The notes under the pieces are model-generated. The model was not told the DNA's origin, did no database searches, and was given only the letters and a program-made list of their open reading frames with translations. A program made the position numbers and the translations under genes. This document shows, in pieces, positions 19,135 to 28,065 of a stretch of 64,000 nt of DNA (its first letter is position 1; every line of letters begins with the position of its first letter). This DNA is from Ferruginibacter sp. GTDB lineage: Bacteria; Bacteroidota; Bacteroidia; Chitinophagales; Chitinophagaceae. Location of the stretch: positions 868,001 to 932,000 of the forward strand of contig JAHBTO010000001.1 in assembly GCA_019638525.1 (NCBI GenBank). Reading direction: 5' to 3'.

Positions 19135-20232
19135 ATGAACAAAGTGTTTATTGTTTTAAGTACCATTCATATTGGCGGCGCCGAAAAACGCTTTACAGGA
19201 TTATGGAAAAGTTTCCAGGAAAATGCTGACAAAGGTTTTATTGTAAAACTGGTAATGAATGAAAGCCTTTATCAAAAACTTGCCGAAAGTGGGGAAGTAA
19301 ACCCAGGCAATAAAAATATAATTGCCGCCAACCTTTCAGGAAAAAGTTTTTGGCAATACCGAAAAAATGTAAAAAACATTTTAAAGGCACAAGCCACAAA
19401 AGGCGATATCATACATTTCATCGGCCTGTCGCCGGTAATAAAAATTAAAGGTACAAGACAACTCTTATCTATTACCGGTACCAGGTTAAATGTAGATGGC
19501 CGGATAAATATGGCGTTGATACTGGCAAGCGCTTTATATGCAAATGCCATTGATGTGCTTGACCCGAGAGTTTATGCAACTGTTAAAAAGATTTTTTTCT
19601 GGAAACAAAAAAAAATATTCCGTACATCTAATAGCTTTTGTGATGTATCGGTATATAAACCCTTGCCGCCTGAACAAAAAAAAGACTGGATAGTTTTTTT
19701 AGGAAGGTTTGATGAAGTGAAACAGGTGGAGCAGATTTTATTGTTCCTGCCTTATGTGTACAAAAAATTGATGCAGGCCGGTAATAAAGATTATCATTTT
19801 TACATACTTGGTCATGGCGCTTTAGAAACAAAATTGAAACAAATTTTAAGCAGTAACGAATATCAGCATCTGCCCATAACTATTCGTTTTCAAAAAGACC
19901 CCTGGGTAATTGTAAACAAAAGCAAAGTTTTTTTATCGCTGCAACTGCATAATAATTATCCGTCGAGAAGTTTGCTGGAAGCGATGGCTGCGGGCAATAT
20001 TCCTGTAGTAACCGATGTAGGGCAAACAAGGTGGATTGCCCGGCCGGAATTTTCATATTACCTTCCCGAAAAATTTTCTAAAGAAGAACTGGCAACCACA
20101 TTGGTAAAAGTTTTTAAGCTGGATGCACAACAGTTTGAACAAAAAACAAACTTAGCACGAAACCTTGTACTTGCCGAACATGATGTTTCAAAAATGCAGG
20201 CTTATTTTGAATCAATATACCGGCAAGTGTAA
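19135..20232 (+). CDS. GT4-type glycosyltransferase
   Basis: The 365-residue GT-B protein has the N-terminal GGAEKRF glycine motif, WIVFLGRFDEVKQVEQ opening the C-terminal domain, and a PSRSLLEAMAAGNIPVV segment that contains the nucleotide-sugar E-x7-E region. The donor and linkage cannot be read from sequence. It is the first of three consecutive GT4 genes between asnB and the convergent methyltransferase. Confidence 0.85.
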   Translation: MNKVFIVLSTIHIGGAEKRFTGLWKSFQENADKGFIVKLVMNESLYQKLAESGEVNPGNKNIIAANLSGKSFWQYRKNVKNILKAQATKGDIIHFIGLSPVIKIKGTRQLLSITGTRLNVDGRINMALILASALYANAIDVLDPRVYATVKKIFFWKQKKIFRTSNSFCDVSVYKPLPPEQKKDWIVFLGRFDEVKQVEQILLFLPYVYKKLMQAGNKDYHFYILGHGALETKLKQILSSNEYQHLPITIRFQKDPWVIVNKSKVFLSLQLHNNYPSRSLLEAMAAGNIPVVTDVGQTRWIARPEFSYYLPEKFSKEELATTLVKVFKLDAQQFEQKTNLARNLVLAEHDVSKMQAYFESIYRQV

Positions 20233-20280
20233 ACCTTGTTGAATGTAATACACTAATATTGTAAAAATTTTAGAAGGTAA

Positions 20281-21375
20281 ATGAAAGTATTGCATGTATT
20301 ATATTCGGGGCTGGGCGGCCATGGCAATGTATTTTTTTCGATGGTGGGTGCAGATGAAAAACATGAATTTGAATTTGTAGCAGTTTTTTTCGGTATTGAG
20401 GATGTTAGGGACGAATATGTAAAAAAGGCCGAAGCCTGTAGCATCCCCTGGTTTTATGTAAAGAAAAAACCGGGCATCGATTTTGAAGCTTATAAAAAAA
20501 TTACAAACATCATACTTGAACAGGCGCCCGATGTAATTTTTTTACACAGCAGCGCTTATATCTTCCCTGCAAGGAAAGCTGTAAAACAATCAGCAAAAAA
20601 AATGAAGATTGTAGTTCGTGAAACTCAAGCCAATCATTTAAAAACAAAACAAGAATGGCTGGGATTATGTGCAGCCCTGCTAAAGGCAAACCGTGTAGTT
20701 TTTTTAAGTAACGAATACAGGGATGCTGTTAGAAAAAAACTTTTCTTTGTTTTCAGCAATAAAAAAACAACTGTAATACCCAACGGGATAGACCTGCACC
20801 TGTTTTCGCCGGCACAAAAGCAAGGTACTGATACCATACGGATTGGAATGCTTAGCCGATTAACCCCATCAAAAGACCATGTAACACTGATACATGCTTT
20901 TGCAAAATGTCTTCAGGAAAATAAAACAGGAAAAAAAATCGAATTGCATATTGCCGGCGAAGGAGAATCGAAACCGGCATTACAGCAACTTGTTTCTTCA
21001 TTAAATTTAACAGGGCATGTTTTTTTTGCAGGCTTGCTTGATGTTGCAGATTTGCCCGCCTATATCAACAAGTTGGATATATATGTACATGCCACCCTTG
21101 GCGAAACTATGAGTACGGCTATTATGCAAGTAATGGCATGCAGGGTGCCTATTATTGCTTCGGATGTTTTGGGGGTAAATAATATGGTAAAGGATAAACA
21201 GAATGGGTTGTTGGTGCAGGCAAAAAACGAATTGGAATTGTGTAAAGCTATATGGGTTTTTATTAACGACCCGGTTTTAGCACAAACATTAGCAACCAAT
21301 GCATTTAATTTTGCAACAGAAAATTATTCTAATAAAAAAATGCTGCAAAGCTATAAAGCTATATTCAACAGTTGA
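20281..21375 (+). CDS. GT4-type glycosyltransferase
   Basis: The 364-residue GT-B protein has VLHVLYSGLGGHGNVFF, a linker with VIPNGIDLHLFSP, and the second-domain motifs IGMLSRLTPSKDH, LHIAGEGESKPAL and VHATLGETMSTAIMQVMACRVPII. Its TGA stop is overlapped by the TTG start of the next gene (TTGA), so translation of the two is probably coupled. Donor and acceptor are unknown. Confidence 0.87.
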   Translation: MKVLHVLYSGLGGHGNVFFSMVGADEKHEFEFVAVFFGIEDVRDEYVKKAEACSIPWFYVKKKPGIDFEAYKKITNIILEQAPDVIFLHSSAYIFPARKAVKQSAKKMKIVVRETQANHLKTKQEWLGLCAALLKANRVVFLSNEYRDAVRKKLFFVFSNKKTTVIPNGIDLHLFSPAQKQGTDTIRIGMLSRLTPSKDHVTLIHAFAKCLQENKTGKKIELHIAGEGESKPALQQLVSSLNLTGHVFFAGLLDVADLPAYINKLDIYVHATLGETMSTAIMQVMACRVPIIASDVLGVNNMVKDKQNGLLVQAKNELELCKAIWVFINDPVLAQTLATNAFNFATENYSNKKMLQSYKAIFNS

Positions 21376-22514
21376 AAATTGTACATCTTATATACAGCGA
21401 GGCGGTGTCAGGTGCCGAAAAATATATTAAACAATTGCTGCCGGGTTTACATCAGTATGGCATACATTGCCACCTTATAGTGGTTACACCCCAAAGAACT
21501 TCGGCTGTGTTTAAAGATTTTTGCGATGATCTTGAAGCTAATGGTGTAGCTGCTTTATTAATTGTGGCCAACAGGCTTTCTATCTTCAATACAGCAAAAA
21601 AAATAAATAGTTACCTCAAAAAAAATGACATTCGCATTGTGCATTCGCACCTGGTTAATTCTGATCTTATTGCTACAGTATTAAAAACATTTTTTTATCC
21701 GCACCTTTATCTTATCTCATCAAAACATGGTTACAAAGAACCGGTGATGCTGCAATACCAACCCGGAAAAAAAATAAACAAGAAAGACCTGTATTATTAT
21801 TTTACAAAACTTACTTTAAAAAAAATAAACCAGAATTTAGCCGTATCGCATGCCATTGCCGATTTGTTTATTAACATGGGCTTTACTAAAGAAAAATACC
21901 CGGTTATACACCATGGTGTAAATATTGTTGAGCCATTCAATAAAGAACAATATACTAACACCTGCCGCCTTGCAAATCCACAGCTTATTATTGTGGGAAG
22001 AATTGAAACAATGAAAGGCCATTATTATTTATTGGAAGCTTTGCAGGAACTGACAAAACATTTTCCGGAAATAAAATTGTTGGTAATTGGTGAAGGCAGT
22101 GAAAAAAGCAACCTCATAAATAAAACTAAACAAATGGGTTTGCAAAAGCATGTACAGTTCATGGGGTTTATACCGCATCCTTATTCTTATATCAACCATT
22201 CGGATATTGTGGTTTTGCCATCGTTGTTTGAGCCTTTTGGCCTCGTGTACATAGAAGCATTTGCTTTACAAAAAGCCGTGGTGGCTTTTGATACACCAGC
22301 AGGAAATGAAATAATGGAAAATGGAATTACTGCATTGATGGCGCCCAAAGGCGATAGCAAACAATTAGCACAAAAAATAATTTACCTGCTCAATCATCCC
22401 GAAGAAAGAAAAAAATTAGAAGCATCAGCTTACAAAAAATATACTTCTTCCTTCACCCGTGAAATCATGATTGAAAACACAGCTAACTGGTACCATAGTT
22501 TACAAATAAATTAA
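21372..22514 (+). CDS. GT4-type glycosyltransferase (TTG start)
   Basis: The 380-residue GT-B protein starts with TTG at 21372, giving KIVHLIYSEAVSGAEKYIKQL, the normal family opening with GAE. There is no suitable ATG nearby. Later motifs are VIHHGVNIVEPF, IIVGRIETMKGHYYLLEAL, LLVIGEGSEKSNL and LFEPFGLVYIEAFALQKAVVAF. The four-base overlap with the previous gene implies coupled translation. It ends eight bases from the convergent stop of a methyltransferase gene. Confidence 0.87.
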   Translation: MKIVHLIYSEAVSGAEKYIKQLLPGLHQYGIHCHLIVVTPQRTSAVFKDFCDDLEANGVAALLIVANRLSIFNTAKKINSYLKKNDIRIVHSHLVNSDLIATVLKTFFYPHLYLISSKHGYKEPVMLQYQPGKKINKKDLYYYFTKLTLKKINQNLAVSHAIADLFINMGFTKEKYPVIHHGVNIVEPFNKEQYTNTCRLANPQLIIVGRIETMKGHYYLLEALQELTKHFPEIKLLVIGEGSEKSNLINKTKQMGLQKHVQFMGFIPHPYSYINHSDIVVLPSLFEPFGLVYIEAFALQKAVVAFDTPAGNEIMENGITALMAPKGDSKQLAQKIIYLLNHPEERKKLEASAYKKYTSSFTREIMIENTANWYHSLQIN

Positions 22515-22522
22515 AAGGCAGC

Positions 22523-23431
22523 CTACAACTTTCTGCCCACCGCATGCCAGAAAGCGCTCTTTTCGCCATATACAATATCAGTAAGGCCGGCGGCTTTCAT
22601 CATTTCTTCAATTTCTGATTTTAAAAACCTTTGTTCCAGTTTGGTTCCAAAGCGGTCGAGGCAATCGTTACGCAGGTTGTAAAACGGTTTGTTGTAATAA
22701 GGCTCAAGCGGGATTTTTTTTGCCAGGCCATGTAAATTTAATTTATGCAGTAAACCTGCAAAGCGTGATAGCGGCCAATACACAACAGCAGCCAAAATAT
22801 CGCACACAATTTTTTTTAATGGCCCCGGCAAGCGTGAAATTACCAGCCTGAAAATATTAGATAGGTAAAAAACTGATTTAAAAATGATGCCCCTGTTATC
22901 AAAACGGTAATAGAGGTACACAAAAAAATAACCACCCTTTTTTATTTTTTTTACGCAATCTATTAATGCCTGTTTTGTGTTGGGTATATGATGCAGCACG
23001 CCTATGCTCATTCCAAAATCAAAAGTTTCATCGGGCCAGGGAATGGTATCTACGCTTGCTTTAGTAATGCGTACATTATCTTTTTTGCCCAGCATATTAT
23101 CTGCTGCAAAAACTGCATCACTTGGGTCAATGGCTTCAATAAACCCTGCCTTATCGGTGAAATAATCGGTCCACCGGCCACTACCGCAACCAATATCAAT
23201 CATGTAGGTATTTTTGTTCACCATAGTTTCGTTCACAATATCAAAATATTCTTTACGTAATTCTCTTACGCTTTCATCATTATGAACGGCAAACTTGCTC
23301 CACTCTTCACCAAACGATTTTACTACATCGCTATCAATATTTTCACTATTGTCTAAGCTGGTAAATACATCAATGATATTATTAGGCCCTTTTATTTTAT
23401 CAATCGGCGTTTTGTTATATGCTATCTTCAT
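22523..23431 (-). CDS. SAM-dependent methyltransferase
   Basis: The 302-residue class I methyltransferase has motif I MIDIGCGSGRWTDYF, an acidic loop EAIDPSD, and FDFGMSIGVLHHIPN with GGYFFVYLYYRF. The long C-terminal extension is basic and hydrophobic. It is the last gene of a minus-strand group containing a formyltransferase and a polysaccharide deacetylase, so a sugar or lipid-linked glycan is the likely substrate. Confidence 0.82.
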   Translation of the reverse strand: MKIAYNKTPIDKIKGPNNIIDVFTSLDNSENIDSDVVKSFGEEWSKFAVHNDESVRELRKEYFDIVNETMVNKNTYMIDIGCGSGRWTDYFTDKAGFIEAIDPSDAVFAADNMLGKKDNVRITKASVDTIPWPDETFDFGMSIGVLHHIPNTKQALIDCVKKIKKGGYFFVYLYYRFDNRGIIFKSVFYLSNIFRLVISRLPGPLKKIVCDILAAVVYWPLSRFAGLLHKLNLHGLAKKIPLEPYYNKPFYNLRNDCLDRFGTKLEQRFLKSEIEEMMKAAGLTDIVYGEKSAFWHAVGRKL

Positions 23432-23455
23432 GCAACAATTTTATTTTTCATTTCG

Positions 23456-24214
23456 TTACCTTGTTTTGTTTGTAAGGTATTGCCAGATGGTAGGCTGGTA
23501 ATACATTTTCCCTTTTTCAACATTGTTAGATACAGGTACTCTGCCATCAATAAAATCAATTATCACTTGCGGCAAAGATTTTATCCCCTCAGCTACCTGT
23601 ATGATGGGATACGTGGTAAAATTATCATCATTGCCCGGCTGTGCAAATACATGTTTTAACACAGCGCCTGTATCAATACCTGCATCTATTAAATGGATGG
23701 TTGTTCCAAAATTCCTGTTATCATTATTATACAAAGCCCAATACCCGCCATGTGCACCTCTGTATTGCGGTGTAATACCTGCATGAATATTTATAAAAGC
23801 AGCATCTACACTTTGTAAAGTGGCATTGCTGATAATACGGGTTCCGTTTACAATTACTATATCGGGTTTATATTGTTTTAATAATTGCCTGCAATGCTCA
23901 TCATTAATTGATGTAACAAAATTGCACTCGTCTTCATTAAAAGGAATATCTACCAGTTGGTATTTTTTTATCAGTGTGTCTTTTTGGTTTTTTGCTTTCC
24001 ATCTTAATAAAGGAGTAACCAATATTGTAAACATGGCCTGCCCTGTTACCAGCCATAATCCGTTTTTTTTAATCCTTCTTTTAAATAATTGAATTTTTGA
24101 AACGGGTTGTTCAATAATAACATGGCTGATGGGCAACAGGTTTTTTAAAGCATGATATACCCAACGGGAAGATTGGCAGTTGGAAGCCAGTAAAATTATT
24201 TTTTTGGATTGCAT
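23456..24214 (-). CDS. Sugar N-formyltransferase (methionyl-tRNA formyltransferase-like)
   Basis: The 252-residue protein has the formyltransferase catalytic triad in the right order: Asn142 and His144 in FINIHAGITPQYRG, and Asp181 in DAGIDTG. It lacks the C-terminal tRNA-binding domain of Fmt. In polysaccharide loci such proteins formylate 4-amino-6-deoxy sugars using N10-formyl-THF, consistent with dTDP-4-keto-6-deoxyglucose supply by RfbA and RfbB. The deacetylase gene ends three bases before its start and the methyltransferase starts 24 bases after its stop. Confidence 0.83.
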   Translation of the reverse strand: MQSKKIILLASNCQSSRWVYHALKNLLPISHVIIEQPVSKIQLFKRRIKKNGLWLVTGQAMFTILVTPLLRWKAKNQKDTLIKKYQLVDIPFNEDECNFVTSINDEHCRQLLKQYKPDIVIVNGTRIISNATLQSVDAAFINIHAGITPQYRGAHGGYWALYNNDNRNFGTTIHLIDAGIDTGAVLKHVFAQPGNDDNFTTYPIIQVAEGIKSLPQVIIDFIDGRVPVSNNVEKGKMYYQPTIWQYLTNKTR

Positions 24215-24217
24215 GTG

Positions 24218-25207
24218 TTACCGGTTGCTGTAATTGGCTGCTTCGTTCATACTGCAAGAAGTGAAATTATATTTTCTGTTCAAATATTGAAAATGCATTA
24301 ATAGTGAATTGAGGTTACTCATATTTTTTTCAAGATTTTTTCCAAAATTATGAGGGTGCCACCATAAATGGTACAGTTTATTATTTTTTGCAGCATAGGT
24401 CATTTCCTTTTTAATGCGGTAAATACGCAAAGGCTCTAACCAGCTTAATGGTTTAAACCAGGGTTTCATAAACCGGCTGGCAGCAATATTTACAGGCTTA
24501 CCGGGTTCATCAATTATTGTATGCCCGTTCATGCCCGATAAAGGCAGGTAAGCATCAAGCAACCTGCACAGCCGGATAAAAAAAACTTCGGCAGCAAAAT
24601 GACGGGGTTTATAAATCCAGCTTGTAGGGTTGCCACGGTATGTTTTTATGCCATTTGTAAAAAGTATGGGCAGGTATTCGTTGTTAACCTGGTTGCGTGG
24701 AAATACAAAGCTTTGTAACTGTATGTTTTTATCTTTTGCAATTTTATTGGCAGCCTGCAGGTCGGCTTCAAAACTTTTGGCATCTTGTCCATCTTCCAGG
24801 CAATAATAATGGCTATGGGTGTGGGTGCCTATTTCGTGTGAGCTGTTCATCACCTGTTGTAATAACGAATATCCAAAATGCAAAGGGTCATCTTGTTCAT
24901 CGTTGCCTATACTTTTAATTTCATTTTCGTACACATTATAACCAGTATTACTGTAAGTGGGTTTATGAACAGGTAACGATGCTAACAGCTCTTCTTTATT
25001 TTTTGCAAATAAAAAACCAACAGTTGCAAATGTGGCTTTTACCTGGTAGGCCTCAAAAATTTTTAATAACGCCGGTATCACATCTTTTACACCCTTAATA
25101 TTTTCACTATAAGGTGCATCTTTAGAAGTTACATCCCATATGCCCCAAAGTAATTCCAGGTCTAATGATATAACAAATAATCCTTTATTTCCTCTTTCGT
25201 TTTTCAT
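24218..25207 (-). CDS. Polysaccharide deacetylase family protein
   Basis: The 329-residue protein has the NodB-type motifs: FVISLDLELLWG with the catalytic and metal-binding Asp region at 16-18, SSHEIGTHTHSHYYC with the metal-binding His residues, and a C-terminal LWWHPHNFGKN. No signal peptide is visible, so a cytoplasmic role on a lipid-linked or nucleotide sugar is likely. A deacetylated amino group would be a substrate for the adjacent formyltransferase, although that link is inferred from position. Confidence 0.85.
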   Translation of the reverse strand: MKNERGNKGLFVISLDLELLWGIWDVTSKDAPYSENIKGVKDVIPALLKIFEAYQVKATFATVGFLFAKNKEELLASLPVHKPTYSNTGYNVYENEIKSIGNDEQDDPLHFGYSLLQQVMNSSHEIGTHTHSHYYCLEDGQDAKSFEADLQAANKIAKDKNIQLQSFVFPRNQVNNEYLPILFTNGIKTYRGNPTSWIYKPRHFAAEVFFIRLCRLLDAYLPLSGMNGHTIIDEPGKPVNIAASRFMKPWFKPLSWLEPLRIYRIKKEMTYAAKNNKLYHLWWHPHNFGKNLEKNMSNLNSLLMHFQYLNRKYNFTSCSMNEAANYSNR

Positions 25208-25351
25208 TTATATGATGTAAGCCTAAGTAAAATTAGTAGTGGTTTGGTAAAGCCGGTGTTTCTATCAATCTACCGGCTAAAAGTAATTTATTTTAAATTA
25301 TTGGAAACCCTTTTTGATTAATTTATGGTTATTACAAAAATATAGCTTTCA

Positions 25352-26695
25352 TCATCCTATAACTAATTCGGTTTTATCTTCTACGGCATAGCTATATAAT
25401 CTTACCAATATAAAATAATAAAAAGGCAGTAAGATGATTTTATACCTTACCATGGTGCCAAAATTAAATGTGGTAAGCCCTATCAGCATAGCAAAAAGTG
25501 TAACTAAAATAAATGAAAAGAGAATGTATTTATCAGTTAAAATAAGCTTAATTGACTTTAAAACACCTGTTCTGATAATTACAAATAAGGTTGAAAAAAA
25601 AAGGAACATTGATTCAAGAGAAGTAAGCAGGATGATGATTTTCCTACTTTCCCAAATAAAGGGCCGGTACAGGCAGGTAAAGATGGCCCAGGGGCTTTGT
25701 ACAATAAGGCCCTGTAAAGTGATATTGGTATTAATGCTGGTAAGTCCGCCTTCGCTGTTTTCTTCTGCGTTTTGCAATTGTTCATAACTTTTATGCAGGT
25801 TGTCAAATTGTAAAATATATTCTTCTGCAAAGTCTTGTACTTGTGCATTAAAGTTGCTGAAATATGCGGTTAATACTAATGTGAAAAGGAAGATGATTAA
25901 AACAAACGACCGAATGATGATATTTTTTATTGAAGCGATAAAATTTGCCAGTATCAATGTAGCTAAAGCAATACCTAATATAATGGTGATATAGCTTTTT
26001 ACCTGGCTTACTACAAAAACAAGGAACAAGAGTAATATAATATCTCTCAGTTTTCGTTGGTTTTTTATAAATATTTTGTATAGGAAATAAATGATAAACC
26101 CCATACTACCCAGGCAAATTGAATCTTTCATTAACCCACTGCCCCAAAACCAAATGGAAGGAGTATATAAAACTGCCCATGCCATTAACCGCTGATGTTG
26201 CTGATTGTTAATTTCATTAAAAACGGTAAACATTTTCCATTGGCCGGCAAATGAAAAAAATCCAAAAAACAAAGAGATGATAAGGAAACTATTGAAAGAA
26301 AGATAAGAAACCAATGTGGCAACTTTCATTACAAATAAATTAGAGCTTACACCAAAATAACCGGCATAGTTGATATCTCCCACCTCAGCATTAAACCAGG
26401 CCATAAATTCTTTGGCATTACTAAAAAGATATTTAATATCACCCGAGTTTTGCATCAACTGGTCTCTAAAAAAATTACTTCCATAGTAAAAGGTAAATGC
26501 ATCTCCATAACCATAATAATATTGCACCATCATTGAGTAACCGATGGAACCAAGCATGCGCAGGAAAAATGCTGTTACAATAAACTTCCTTAAATCGGGG
26601 TTGCTATAGCTTACAGAACGTTTGCGAACGATAATATAAAATATGAACAGGTAAACCGGCAGTAAACAATAATCAATAAAAGTAATATTCTGCAT
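25352..26695 (-). CDS. Polytopic membrane protein, candidate polysaccharide polymerase (paralog 1)
   Basis: The 447-residue protein has about ten hydrophobic segments and a large central loop. It shares several blocks with the protein at 37302-38636: YTPSIWFWGSGLMKDSICLG, a CLYRPFIWESRKI segment and a terminal FNFGTMVRYKIILLPFYYF. The topology, size and the position among glycosyltransferases suggest a Wzy-like repeat-unit polymerase or O-antigen ligase relative, but the standard Wzy signatures are not recognisable. It heads the minus-strand group with the deacetylase, formyltransferase and methyltransferase. Confidence 0.7.
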   Translation of the reverse strand: MQNITFIDYCLLPVYLFIFYIIVRKRSVSYSNPDLRKFIVTAFFLRMLGSIGYSMMVQYYYGYGDAFTFYYGSNFFRDQLMQNSGDIKYLFSNAKEFMAWFNAEVGDINYAGYFGVSSNLFVMKVATLVSYLSFNSFLIISLFFGFFSFAGQWKMFTVFNEINNQQHQRLMAWAVLYTPSIWFWGSGLMKDSICLGSMGFIIYFLYKIFIKNQRKLRDIILLLFLVFVVSQVKSYITIILGIALATLILANFIASIKNIIIRSFVLIIFLFTLVLTAYFSNFNAQVQDFAEEYILQFDNLHKSYEQLQNAEENSEGGLTSINTNITLQGLIVQSPWAIFTCLYRPFIWESRKIIILLTSLESMFLFFSTLFVIIRTGVLKSIKLILTDKYILFSFILVTLFAMLIGLTTFNFGTMVRYKIILLPFYYFILVRLYSYAVEDKTELVIG

Positions 26696-27039
26696 AGGCA
26701 GGGTTGATATTATTTGGTTTTAAAAAGACCGGGCTTTACCTGAAATGCCAGGTAGCTGCAAGTTAAAGATTAAACCGCTTTTGGGATAATAAATACGTAA
26801 CTGCAAGTATTGTAAATACATAGCAAAATTATTAATTGCTATTTTTATACCTATGTATCTTTGCTGGGGTTAATTATCAATGCCAGGATGTTATTAAAGA
26901 ATTAAATATTAAACAACATTCTTAGTAAACAAAGGCAATATCATTAATTTAATACCGTTTAAACCGGGTAACACAAAAAATTAACTGAGTAAACCAAAAT
27001 AAAATTTAACTGTAGTACTGCACAAATTTTTATGCACCA
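26696..27039. other. 344-base divergent intergenic region
   Basis: No coding frame is supported here. On the plus strand TATCTTTG at 26856-26863 matches TAnnTTTG and would give the methyltransferase at 27040 a leader of roughly 170 bases. On the minus strand TAATTTTG (complement of 26824-26831) is a matching -7 box for the membrane protein gene. No riboswitch, ops or JUMPstart-like element was recognised. Confidence 0.6.
26856..26863 (+). promoter_or_regulatory. Candidate -7 element for the second plus-strand polysaccharide operon
   Basis: TATCTTTG fits TAnnTTTG exactly. A TTG lies at 26836-26838, giving a 17-base spacer, slightly shorter than the usual 19. Confidence 0.45.
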
Positions 27040-28014
27040 ATGAATCTTCAAATAACCTTACAAAACCCATTTACACAAAAACCCCTTCTGCAACAACCTT
27101 CCGGACTAACGCAAAACGGCGAAATAGTTTTTCCTTTTAAAAATGGGGCTTACCGCCTAGTGGAAGACAATAACTACACCCAAAACTTCGGATACCAGTG
27201 GAACAAGTTTGCCGCTACTCAAATTGACCGTGAGCAAAAGAACATGCAGTTAAGCTATAACCGTTTTTTTGCCGTTACCGGATGGGATAAAAAGGATTTA
27301 ACAGGCTGCGATATTCTTGAAGTGGGCAGTGGCGCCGGCAGGTTTTCACAAATTGTACTTGACCATACTGCCGCCAACCTGTATAGTGTAGATTACAGCA
27401 ATGCCGTAGAAGCAAATTTTAAAAACAATGGCCATCATAAAGATCGTTTTCATTTATACCAGGCCAGTGTATATGAAATGCCATTTGCCAAAGCACAGTT
27501 TGATAAGGTGTTTTGTTTTGGTGTTATCCAGCATACGCCTGATGTAAATAAAACTGTTCAGTCGTTAATTAATATGGCAAAGCCCGGGGCAGAAGTAATT
27601 GTAGATTTTTATTGTGTAAACGGATGGTGGACAAAATTACAAGCTAAATATATCTTAAGGCCAATAACAAAAAAATGGAGCAACGAAAAGCTACTTAAAA
27701 AAATAGAAAAAAATGTAGATTGGATGATTGCTGCCACCACTTTCTTTAATAAAATTGGTATTGGCAGGTTTGTAAATCGCTTTATTCCTATTTGCGATAT
27801 AAAAGGCACCATCCCAAAGGGCCTGTCAAAAAAAGAAATTAGGGAATGGTGCATACTCGACACTTTTGACATGTTTAGCCCTCAGTACGACCAGCCACAA
27901 AAAATAAGTACTGTAAAAAAATGGTTTCAGCAAAATGGTATGAAAAATGTTTGGGGCGGCCCGGTCCGTTACAATAATTGTGTGGCTTACGTGGTAAAAG
28001 GAACTAAAGCCTGA
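27040..28014 (+). CDS. SAM-dependent methyltransferase
   Basis: The 324-residue class I methyltransferase starts with an N-terminal region resembling the short Trm112-like/metal-free leader seen in many sugar methyltransferases, then has CDILEVGSGAGRFSQIVLD (motif I) at about residue 88, LYSVDYSNAVEANF and VFCFGVIQHTPD. The substrate is unknown; its place at the head of a flippase and glycosyltransferase group suggests glycan methylation. Confidence 0.83.
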   Translation: MNLQITLQNPFTQKPLLQQPSGLTQNGEIVFPFKNGAYRLVEDNNYTQNFGYQWNKFAATQIDREQKNMQLSYNRFFAVTGWDKKDLTGCDILEVGSGAGRFSQIVLDHTAANLYSVDYSNAVEANFKNNGHHKDRFHLYQASVYEMPFAKAQFDKVFCFGVIQHTPDVNKTVQSLINMAKPGAEVIVDFYCVNGWWTKLQAKYILRPITKKWSNEKLLKKIEKNVDWMIAATTFFNKIGIGRFVNRFIPICDIKGTIPKGLSKKEIREWCILDTFDMFSPQYDQPQKISTVKKWFQQNGMKNVWGGPVRYNNCVAYVVKGTKA

Positions 28015-28065
28015 CAGATTTTTGATGTATAAAAAACCGAATTGTTTGGTTAACCTGCACAAATA

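Noticed and set aside
26696..27039. ops/JUMPstart-type antitermination element before the second polysaccharide operon
   Set aside because: No GGCGGTAG-like core is present; only promoter-like boxes were found.
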